Assembly: GCA_036346395.1 (NCBI GenBank)
Contig: CM070604.1
Location: 7,115,904 to 7,179,903, forward strand
Length of the DNA stretch: 64,000 nt
DNA from: Hsuehochloa calcarea
Lineage: Eukaryota; Streptophyta; Magnoliopsida; Poales; Poaceae
Direction of reading: 5' to 3'
Below, piece by piece: positions 1 through 8,831 of the stretch (position 1 is the first letter of the stretch; every line of letters begins with the position of its first letter). The translations under genes and the position numbers were made by a program. The notes beneath the pieces were generated by a model. That model was not told where the DNA came from, made no database searches, and worked only from the letters and a program-made list of their open reading frames with translations.

Positions 1-1373
1 CTGAAGAACAGGTTCCTCATTTTCATTCATTGTTGCCACAGGAGGAACAATAGCAGTGCCGCACCACAAGATCTTGTACCGCAGTCAAATGCTGGCGGCA
101 GTAGTGGGAAGAGTGGCTCTTGAATCATCTGAGTGGGCACATATACCCGCTTCTCTTCAAGATCAATCTCTCGAGCTACCATGCTCCCTCATCATTTCAT
201 CTTCTAAGAAGACAACGTGTCTCGTTTCTACAAACTTTGTATATCATGTCGGACGGTAGAAACGAAAACCTTTTGACTTTTCAGGGTAGCCAATGAAATG
301 GCAACTTACTGTTTTGGGATCTAGCTTCCCAAGGTTTGGGTTAAATACTTTAGCCTCAGCAGGACTCCCCCACACACGTAGGTGGTTTAGTGAGTGAACT
401 CTTCCTGTCCACAACTCGTACGGTGTTTTGGGCACCGACTTACTAGGCACTCTATTGAGAATATGAATGGCGGTTTTTAACGCCTCCATCCATAAACTCA
501 ATGGGAGTGTGGAGTAGCTCATCATGCTTCGCACCATATCCATCGAGAGTGCAGTTGCGTCTTTCACTACTCCATTTCTTTGAGGTTCGCCTGGGTGTAG
601 AATCTTGGGCTACTATGCCATTTTCTGTAAGAACCTCGCAAAGGTCCAGAACTTGTCCATATGGGGTATGTCGACCGTAGTACTCCCCCCCACGATCAGA
701 TCGAACTATCTTAATCTTTAAATCGTGTTGATTTTCAACTTCAGCCTTAAATATCTTGAATTTATCCAAGGCTTCATTTCTTTCTTTGATTGGATAAATA
801 TATCCATAGCGGGAGTAGTCATCTGTGAATGTTATGAACGAGTCATAACCATCCACACTTTTCACAGGAAAAGGACCACAAATGTATGTGTGAACAATTT
901 GTAGAACTCCTGTGCTTATTTTTACGCCTTTCTTAATTTTCTTTACATATTTTCCTTTAATGCATTCTCTGCATTGTTCTAAGTCTGAGAACTCTAATAG
1001 AGGAAGAATTTCATTCTTAACTAGTCTTTCTATTCTCCCCCTCGAAATATGGCCTAAACGACAGTGCCATAATTTCGACGATTAGATATGAGTTCTCTTC
1101 GTTTTCGCTTACATTCGTAGACGAGGATTCAATCACTTTCTCGCACGCGACGTTCCCATTATCGCATACGACATTCACATCATCACACAATGATAACAAA
1201 TAAAGCTCATTTTGTAATATGGCAAGACCAACACATTCTTTATTAAATATTATTTCGCACTTGCCATTTCCAAAATTACAATCATAACCATCTTTGTCCA
1301 AATTGGAAACACTAATCAAATTCCTCTGTAAAGAGGAACAAAAGAACATCTCTAAGTAAAAGATTGGAGCCAT
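1..1373 (-). pseudogene. Ty1/copia pol fragment: pre-integrase and integrase
   Basis: Reading leftwards from about 1373, broken frames give a pre-integrase segment (with LISVSNLDKDGYDC) and then an integrase core (SFITFTDDYSRYGY near 850-800, VRSDRGGEYY near 700). The integrase C-terminal part follows (LPLSLWMEALKTAIHILNRV, about 520-450, then KTPYELWTG). This order is that of the Ty1/copia polyprotein, where integrase precedes reverse transcriptase; the RT would lie beyond the left edge. At least two frame changes and stops separate the pieces (around 570 and 865-1017), so the element is dead. Assignment to copia is from family knowledge; the exact lineage is not determined. Confidence 0.85.
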
Positions 1374-2420
1374 TAGCTAACTCTAATGAAAGATCGCCAA
1401 CGACTTCAACTTCGCTTGGACTCCATTTGCGACTTTAATGCATCTTTCGTTTCTTTGCGTAGTACTCGTCGAGCGGAATCCTCAGAATGAATTAGCAACA
1501 TGAGCAGTTGCTCTGAGTCAATCCACCAAGTGGATTTGAATATTGCACATACAAGCATTCATTTATGAAGGTAATAATGTTCTCACCTTTCTTTGCCATT
1601 ATCATCTTTAAGTAATCGTGACAGTTCTTCTTGTAGTGTCCGGTCTTCTTCACGATGAAGACACCGATCTTTGTCTACAACAAATTTATTCTGCTGAGGT
1701 CGATGGATGAGGCTTTTCCCTTGTTCCTTGAGAAGGAGGTCTTGTTGAAGTGCTTTTCTTGTTATCCTTCACATAGTTGATAGATCCACCATGTGAGGAT
1801 TTAATTCTTTCCTCCTCTTGAACACACATAGCTATGCACTTTTCTAAGTCTCATTTATCGGGTGCATGTTGTAATTGACAACAAAGGTGTCAAACTTTTC
1901 CCAAGAAGGAAGCAAAAATCAAGTGAATAAGGAACTCATCCTTGAGAGCCAAATCCATTGGTTTAAGCTTGGATGCCAAGTTGCTCATCCTTAATATGTG
2001 TTCTCTTATTCCACCGCCACCACCGTAATACCTCTCTCACACAAGTCGCTTAATCACCGTGTAGCATATGTCTTTGAAGAGCGATGAACCGACTCTTTAT
2101 TTTATCAAGGTATTCGTGCGAGTGTCACGATCACGATTGAGCCCACAATTGCGAGGCTCAATCGTATTCTTTATCACGACCATACATTTCTTGTTGGTGT
2201 GGTCCATTTCTTATGCTCTAGGTCATAAGACATCCGCAAGGGAGCATGATCTCTCTGTCTTTTCTCGCCAAGCAAGATCATCCTCATTTGACCCCTCACC
2301 GGTGCCATAGGCTCGGTGGGTCGTCTTGTAGTGAGGACCCACCCACCTCGGCTAAGATAAACGCTAAGTCTATCTTTTCTTCCACTCTCCATAATTATCT
2401 CCTTTGAGAGTGGGATCTCT
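1374..2420 (-). pseudogene. Ty1/copia gag remnant with zinc knuckle
   Basis: No long open frame survives. On the minus strand around 1660-1610 a fragment reads like a retrotransposon zinc knuckle (GHYKKNCHDYL), and around 1870-1780 a fragment resembles the end of a copia gag domain (CVQEEERIK). It sits upstream (in minus-strand sense) of the pre-integrase segment, which is the expected gag position. Calling it gag is inference from position and these short motifs. Confidence 0.5.
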
Positions 2421-3624
2421 AATACAACCCATCAAGTTGTATCCTCCTGAAAATTTAGTTCAAATAAAGTGAGAACGAAAACATGAAAATTATATGCCTT
2501 ATTTCCAACGTTGGTCAAAAATACGACATACAATTAAAACAATTATATCTATACATTAAATCTATATCACCGTTGGGCAGAAATAGAAACAATGCATAAA
2601 AAACATCATTTAAAAAATTATAATACTGTTATTATCAACGTTGGTCAGAAAATAACAATATCATAATTTGCAACAATTCTTAAAAAATTAAATTCTCTCG
2701 TTGGTTCGAATTTAATTAAAAGAATTTATCAACATTAACTTTTGCAGCGGAAACTGTAATTATTCTAAAATAATTCATTCTCAGAAGCATTATAACTATA
2801 CACATTTAATCTCTGAAAAATAACACGTTGGTGCAAAAATTTACAGAGATTTTATACAATTTTTCTATTGAAATTCATTCAAAAAATACTTCTGAAAATA
2901 AATTAAATCAATTTTCGTTCTTTATGCTCAAAACCTACCAAATTATTGCTCAAAACCGGTTTGTTCTCGCTTCATTCGCCAATTCGCCCAAACTTCCAAT
3001 ATTGCATGCCCACGGGCCCGCTTGCATTTGTTTGCTCTCCCGCTTATCCTCGTCTTAGCACTGGGCTGGGCTCTGGAAGAAAGACGCCAAGGCAGAGGTT
3101 CGCGCGTGCGTCGCTCGCGATCCGTCGGATCAAGATCCGACGGTTTCTTTCTTTTCTTGCGTCGTGCGTCTCGTCTGCTCGCCTCGGCTCACCATCCGAT
3201 CCGTTGATTCAGTCGGACGGAGGAGCGACGATCCCGGCGAACAAAACCGCGAGCGAAGGCCACCAAACCCTAACCCCATTCATTCCGTCTCTCGTCTCTC
3301 TCGCTTCTCTCCCGAAGCGAAACGCGAGAAGAAAAGACCGGAGAAGCCGAGACCGGCGCCGCTGGCGTGCCCTCGCCGGCGTCGCGCGCTCCCCGAGGGG
3401 AGCGTCGCCGTCGAGGCTCATTGGCGCCGCTTCTTGCGCCAGGCGGACGCTCTCTGGGGAGCCGGTTACGCGACGGAACCGCGGCGACGGCGACGACTTG
3501 CTCCCGCTCTCGCTCGATTCTCCCTACTCTGTAAGACCCGATTTGTCTTAGATCTGGAGTTCTAGGGTTCTAGGGTTAGGGTTCTTTTCTTTTGAATCTT
3601 TTTCTTTTGGATCTTTGCCGTTGA
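2421..3624 (-). other. Leader region of the minus-strand copia element
   Basis: This lies between the primer-binding site at 3625-3637 and the gag remnant. 2420-2960 is AT-rich, with several copies of a short CGTTGGT-containing motif about 100 bp apart (2509, 2571, 2638, 2699). 3020-3540 is abruptly GC-rich, with overlapping open frames on both strands but no recognisable domain. I see no functional gene. A 1.2-kb leader is long for copia, so part of it may be an insertion or captured host DNA. Confidence 0.4.
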
Positions 3625-3637
3625 GGCTCTGATACCA
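3625..3637 (-). other. Primer-binding site of minus-strand copia element
   Basis: The minus strand reads TGGTATCAGAGCC, the standard plant retrotransposon primer-binding site complementary to the 3' end of initiator methionine tRNA. It is followed leftwards by the element interior. The adjoining + strand TTGATAG gives an LTR boundary at about 3639 (minus-strand LTR ending in CA). Confidence 0.8.
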
Positions 3638-3638
3638 T

Positions 3639-3990
3639 TGATAGATCTAGATCTTTTGATCTCTCTGTATCTGGGGTTCTTGGTTTTTGGATCGGGCCCG
3701 AGAGTGACCGAGAGAGAGAGATTACCGTCGTGCGTAGAGGAGCTAGGGTTGGCCATCGCGGATCGTTCTTGAGAGCGATGGTCGGTGGAGAGGTCCGATG
3801 GCTCCACGGCGGTGGCTTGACCCGAGCGGAGGCGAGATCCTTGGTGGTGGAGTCGGCGGTAGTCGATCCTGTCCCTCGGGCGTGGCCGTCTGTAGTCGGT
3901 AGAGGCGGCGGCGGTAGGGCAATGGGCTTCCCGTCACTTGCTGCGCCCCCTCTTAGATCGGTTTAGGGTTTTGTCCGGGTGGGGTTTGCG
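3639..3990 (-). repeat. Probable 5' LTR of the minus-strand copia element (right border uncertain)
   Basis: This starts immediately beyond the primer-binding site with TGATAGATC on the + strand. No second LTR is in the window to fix its length, and no target duplication could be found. The right end is placed only because different sequence (a short hairpin and the next copia element) begins near 4015. Confidence 0.4.
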
Positions 3991-4014
3991 GCTCCGTTCA
4001 ATCTCGTGATCGGT

Positions 4015-4086
4015 AAATGCCTCTGCGGAGATCATACTAAGGCATTTGGCCGTTGGGCCAAATGCCTCTGCGGGAGATCATACTAA
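4015..4086. repeat. 26-bp direct repeat around an 11-bp-stem hairpin
   Basis: AAATGCCTCTGCGG(G)AGATCATACTAA-type sequence occurs at 4015-4040 and again at 4060-4086. Between and overlapping them, GGCATTTGGCC (4041-4051) and its exact complement GGCCAAATGCC (4056-4066) form an 11-bp stem with a 4-base loop. The structure marks the left edge of the truncated copia at 4060-6664 and could be a rearrangement scar. Confidence 0.7.
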
Positions 4087-4289
4087 CATCTTCCTCCTCC
4101 CTTCCACAGTCCCTTGATTTCCTTTCTACCGATGACGACATTCCAGCAATCTCGTTGGCCCACCATTGTTCATCATCTGTTCCTGCAGCCCCCACCACCA
4201 CTCCAGACTTATCTCCAGCTTCCTCAAAGCTAGCTGCCACCCCACCGAGCTTGTCCCCTCCACCCTCTATCGCCCCACCTCCACCTGTT

Positions 4290-5816
4290 GTTGTGGCATT
4301 GTCAAACCAAACCCCCGCTTTACGCAACGTGCCACTACCACAGCCCCCTCACCCATTCCCAAAACAGTGCACTCTGCCCTCAAGGATCCATCATGGTTTG
4401 CTGCCATGCAATAAGAATATTGTGCTTTTTTGACAACCAAACCTGGGTTCTTGTGCCACGGCCCTGTGGCATCAATATTGTGATAGGGAAGTGGATCTTC
4501 CGTCACAAACTTCTTCCTGGTGGCACTCTTGATCGCTACAAAGCGCGATGCATCGTTCGTGGCATCTCACAACGTGCTGGAGTCGACTTTGATGAAACTT
4601 TTTCTTCGGTTATCAAACCAGCCACGATTCGCACCGTTCTCAGCCTCGCCACCTCTCGCCACTGGCCGGTGCATCAACTAGATGTTAAGAACACCTTTCT
4701 CCATGGCATTCTTTATGAAACTGTCTATTGTCAACAGCCTGCTGACTTTGTGGATTCATCCTTTCTTAATCATGTCTGCCTCCTCAACAAGTCCATGTAT
4801 GGACTAAAACAAGCTCCACGGGCTTGGTATACACGCTTTACAACATTCATTCATTCTCTTGGGTTCATCACTACCAAGTCTGACTCCTCCTTGTTCGTTT
4901 TGCGGTGGGGAAATGACATGGCATATCTTCTGTTGTACGTTGATGACATAGTACTCACGGCTTCCTCCACCATCCTACTATCAAGCATCATCTCCAATCT
5001 ACACAGTGAGTTCTCTATGAAGGACTTAGGTCCTTTGCATTTCTTTCTTGGCATCATCGTCAAACGGTCTTCCTCTGGCATGTTTCTTTCTCAAGGGCAA
5101 TATGTGGAGGACCTTTTACAGTGGGCCGGCATGAGCTCATGTGCACCGGCCTCCACTCCAGTTGACACATTGCCCAAGGTTGTAGCCTCTGACGGTGAGC
5201 TGCTTCGAGACAACACCGGAGAATGGTTGGTGCTTTGCAATACCTCACCATGACGTGGCCGAATCTAGCGTATGTTGTGCAACAAGCCTGCTTGCACGTG
5301 CATGCACCACAAGATCGTCACCTCGCCATCATCAAACGGATCTTGCGCTACGTCTGCGGCACCACCAACTATGGTTTGCATCTTCATGCCATGTCTTGCT
5401 CCGACGTTGTTGCGTACTCCGACACTGACTGGGCCGGTTGCCCGGACACCCAGAGATCCACTTCCGGCTACTGTGTCTTCATCAGCGACAATCTTGCCAC
5501 CTGGTCATCGAAATGGCAAACGACAGTATCGCGCTCCTCTACCGAGGCTGAATACCGGAGCGTGGCAAATACCGTCGTTGAGTGTTGTTGGCTACATCAA
5601 CTCCTTGCCAAGCTGCATCAACCAATCGACAAGGCTACAATTGTCTACTGTGATAATATCTCCGTTGTCTACATGTCGTCCAACCCAGTTCAACACCGGC
5701 ACACGAAGCACATCGAGCTTGACGTTCATTTTGTTCGCGAGAAAGTTGCCTCGGGTGATTTCCGTGTGCTGCATGTTCCTACAACATCTCAGTTTGCGGA
5801 CATAATGACCAAATGA
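4290..5816 (+). pseudogene. Ty1/copia reverse transcriptase and RNase H
   Basis: RT motifs are clear: GKWIFRHKL at about 4490, YKARCIVRG, the conserved LDVKNTFLHG at about 4675, MYGLKQAPRAWY at about 4797, and the catalytic YVDDIVLT at about 4937. After a frame change near 5215-5225 the RNase H part follows: GALQYLTMTWP, YSDTDWAGC with its catalytic Asp, SSTEAEYR, and HTKHIELDVHFVREKV. The frame stops at 5815-5817 where other copia proteins continue. The N-terminal proline-rich stretch at 4100-4400 is the linker before RT. The frameshift and stop make this a pseudogene. Confidence 0.9.
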
Positions 5817-5830
5817 CTGTCGTCTACGAC

Positions 5831-6394
5831 TAGGGATGACAATTGTGCCCGATTACCCGCGTACCCGCGGACGAATACTCTAATAGAGGCGGTATGGGCG
5901 TCTTTCTTTGTCCACGGGCATGAAAACGGGCACAATTCCTTGCCCATCGGGTAAACGGGTATGGGCATGGGTAAGCTCCACCCGTACCCGCTTCGCCCGA
6001 TTACCCGTAATATACCCACATGTGTAAGGAACTATGTCAATTTGTATTTGTATTTTATTTGTTGAACTTTGATTAGCTGTCTTGTCGAACATGATATGTG
6101 AATTGTGATGAACTTTATTAGTTGTTGAATGTGTGATGCACCATTGATGTGTGAATTATGATGAACTTGTTGTATGCATTGCTCGCGGGTAACGAGCATA
6201 TCCCCGGTCGATGGGTACCCACAGGCGGCGATGCATTATTCGCGGGTAAACGGGTATGCCCGTGGCGGCGACGGGTATGGGCGAGGTTTTTCACCCGTCG
6301 TCCTTCGCGGGTATGCCTGTAGGGGGAATTCGGGGTCGCGGGTATGGGTATGGGCGAGCACTACCCGTACCGCCGCACCCGATTGCCATCCCTA
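5831..6394. mobile_element. hAT-type MITE, 564 bp, with 8-bp target duplication
   Basis: Terminal inverted repeats TAGGGATGACAAT (5831-5843) and ATTGCCATCCCTA (6382-6394) match at 12 of 13 positions. They are flanked by the perfect 8-bp duplication TCTACGAC (5823-5830 and 6395-6402), the size hAT transposases make. The interior is rich in repeated CGGGTA/TACCCG words in both orientations, as in known grass hAT MITEs with TAGGGATGGCAA ends. No transposase is encoded, so it is non-autonomous. It inserted into the coding end of the copia element and is therefore younger than it. Confidence 0.93.
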
Positions 6395-6462
6395 TCTACG
6401 ACATTCAGTGAATTCCAATCCAATTTAAACATCGCCCAGACAACGTTCAAACTACGGCGGGA

Positions 6463-6664
6463 TGTTGGCATGTCAATCATAGCTGCATGTTCCTATATTT
6501 GTGCATTCGGTTTGCTCTGTTATACTTGCCATAGTTAGGCTCCTCTAATCTCTCCATCTCCTGTAATGAAGGATCTCTACTGATTTCCTTCACTTGTACA
6601 TGTAATACTATATATTGTCAAGCAATACAAGGAGATAATTGTGCGGTGAATCATATCTTTCTAC
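6463..6664 (+). repeat. Probable 3' LTR of the truncated copia element
   Basis: This begins with TGTTGGCATG after a purine-rich stretch (GGCGGGA) and ends near TTTCTACA, giving TGT...ACA ends. It contains pyrimidine-rich and short TATA-like sequence (ACTATATATTG at about 6608). The boundary is inferred, as no second LTR is available. Confidence 0.55.
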
Positions 6665-6900
6665 ACTAAATAGTGTACATAAATCCAAAGGAAAGATAAT
6701 ATACACAATGAACTATAAGCATTTTGTCCTTTGTACTCTTGTGATATGTAAGCAACTACAAACTTGCTAGTTACAAAGACCTTATCTGTTACATTTATGA
6801 TATGACAGGCATGTAAAGCTCACCTTGACAAGACTGCTCAACCGATGAACTAATGAAGAATGCCGTGTATGGCATTGTTTTTTGTCCTCACAAATTTCAG
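6665..6900. other. Intron-like spacer before the carboxypeptidase exons
   Basis: AT-rich, with no coding signal. It ends in a good splice acceptor (TTTCAG at 6895-6900), so it is probably what remains of an upstream intron of the carboxypeptidase gene. Confidence 0.4.
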
Positions 6901-8154
6901 GACTGTCCATTCTGCTAATTCGTTCATAAACTGGCTACGGACAGCATTCGTGTACACGGCCATGGTGGACTATCCAACCCCGGCCAATTTCATTATGAAT
7001 CTGCCTGCGTACCCCATCAAGGAGGTTGTCACTTGTAACCTATTCTGTAACCAACTCAATTCTCTTGTCTACATTTCAACCAAACGCATAACCAGGGCAA
7101 CAAGTGTTTCAGAATCAACAAACTGAATCATGCAAAAACAAGACCTGTGCTTCTGTTCTACGGAACATGTAAATTCTCATGAAACTTCTGCAGATGTGCA
7201 AGATCATCGACGGGTTCCCCGCTGGCACAGACATTCTCGACAAAGCTTTGGCAGCGGCGAGCCTGTATTACAATTACACAGGTGACCAGACATGCTTCCA
7301 GATAGAGGATGGGGGAGATCCCCATGGCCTCAGTGGTTGGGGCTGGCAGGTAGAAGAAACCTGACACACATGTGGTACAATATTAGTGGTAACACTGTGA
7401 AAGATCATAGATATGTTCTCTGAAAAAGAAAACTTCCTGTGTAGGCTTGCACAGAGATGATCATGCCGATGACAATCTCGAACGAGAGCATGTTCCCGCC
7501 ATTCACCTTCAATTACGATGACAAGTCCGAGGACTGCTTTGCGAACTACGGAGTTCGGCCGAGACCGCATTGGATCACTACTGAATATGGTGGCAATGTA
7601 AGTGTTCTTTCAGACTTTCAGTGTAAACATATGAACTGTCAGTAGCAACAATGGCTGGTTTTCAAGTCTTCATCTGGCTCTGCATTGCACAATTCACTGC
7701 AGAAAATTGACCTAGTGCTCAAGAGGTTTGGGAGCAACATCATCTTCTCCAATGGAATGCGAGATCCATGGAGTCGAGGCGGGTATGCCTTGAAGATTTC
7801 ACCATCTGATCATTCTTGGTGGTAGTTTCAGTCTTTCAGATAACATATTTGCTACAGTACCATAATGGTTTTCCTTTTGTATCGCAATCAGGGTGCTCAA
7901 GAACATATCAACCAGCATTATTGCCCTTGTCACAGAGAAAGGTAAACAAGAAGTTGAAGAAAATGTTTAATATCATAGTATTTTAAGACTTATTTATGCA
8001 TGGTTACTTGTTGTGATGGTCAGGGGCTCATCATTTGGACTTCAGATCTGCAACCAAGGATGATCCAGATTGGGTTGTAGAACAAAGGCGACAAGAAGTT
8101 GATATCATACAAGGATGGATAGATCAGTATTATCAGGACATTGCACAGATGTAA
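6901..8154 (+). CDS. Lysosomal Pro-X carboxypeptidase-like (peptidase family S28), C-terminal half
   Basis: Six exons joined by GT-AG introns keep one frame of 230 codons: 6901-7024, 7194-7349, 7445-7597, 7703-7782, 7892-7941 and 8024-8154 (TAA). Family S28 enzymes remove residues after proline and act in lysosomes/vacuoles or are secreted. Recognisable blocks are AMVDYPTPANF, SLYYNYTGDQTCF, ACTEMIMPM and WITTEYGG. SNGMRDPWS carries the likely catalytic Asp, and GAHHLDFR the catalytic His. The catalytic Ser (in a GGSYGG-type loop) belongs to the N-terminal half, which is not here. A full protein is about 500 aa, so half is missing. Upstream lies the copia element, so the 5' exons were either displaced beyond the window or lost. 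What is present has no frameshift or stop, suggesting recent disruption or a very long intron. Confidence 0.85.
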
Positions 8155-8831
8155 CAGTCAAGCGCCATTGCTGTCACAGATAAGGAAAAGAAATATTTGG
8201 CTCCATTCAAAAAAATAAGGATATGTTCTTTCTTCACAGGGTGATACCGTGATAGACAGGGCAAGTTAAGATAAAATACAGTGCAAAGTCAATAAGTTAT
8301 GTTATGTCACTTAACATCAGAATTGTAAAACTCAAAGTCTTACACGGATCATGAATGCAAGGTTCCCTTTACACTCGGTCTCTGTTTCTGAAACTGCATT
8401 GCTTCTTCTGTTTGCCTTCCAATGCAAGACTGCAACGAACAATGGTTCGGCATCCGCGCTCACTTATTTTGTTTGTTTCAAGGAAAGAGCAGCATTGCAC
8501 GGATAATATATAGATCAAGCACAACATTTCAGATAATCCATGAAAAGCATTTCATTTGATCATCCGACACATACATGACAACTGGTTCTACCAGACACAA
8601 CATAACCTTGTTTTATGATCCCAGAAACCACCAAGTTAAAAGCTACAGCTGATATAAAGTAGACCTCCATATGAGTCTGACTACACTAGATGCAAATGAC
8701 ATTCTTCTGAAGATGACCTGCTCCTAACTAGCCTACTACAAATAGCACAATTTCACAAACATGCAAGAACCACGGATTGATCAGTAGTGGGTCTATGCAG
8801 TTGCAGAAACATCTCTCACGAGGGTTAGAGG
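8155..8831. other. Convergent 3' intergenic region
   Basis: The carboxypeptidase (+) and the response regulator (-) end towards each other here. The stretch is AT-rich, with no open frame or repeat that I recognise. It should hold both 3' UTRs and polyadenylation signals. Confidence 0.5.

Larger units (their letters stand above)
4060..6664 (+). mobile_element. 5'-truncated Ty1/copia retrotransposon
   Basis: This contains the C-terminal half of a copia polyprotein (RT and RNase H) followed by a probable 3' LTR at 6463-6664. Gag, protease and integrase are absent, so the element is 5'-truncated. A hAT-type MITE (5831-6394) is inserted between the RNase H body and its last residues: coding sequence resumes just after the MITE with a segment like the conserved polyprotein tail (FSEFQSNLNI). 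No target duplication for the copia itself was found because the 5' end is lost. Confidence 0.85.

Noticed and set aside
3560..3585. CTAGGGTT/TTAGGGTT words resembling telomere repeats
   Set aside because: Only about three imperfect units; such words are common in plant leaders and are too few for an interstitial telomere.
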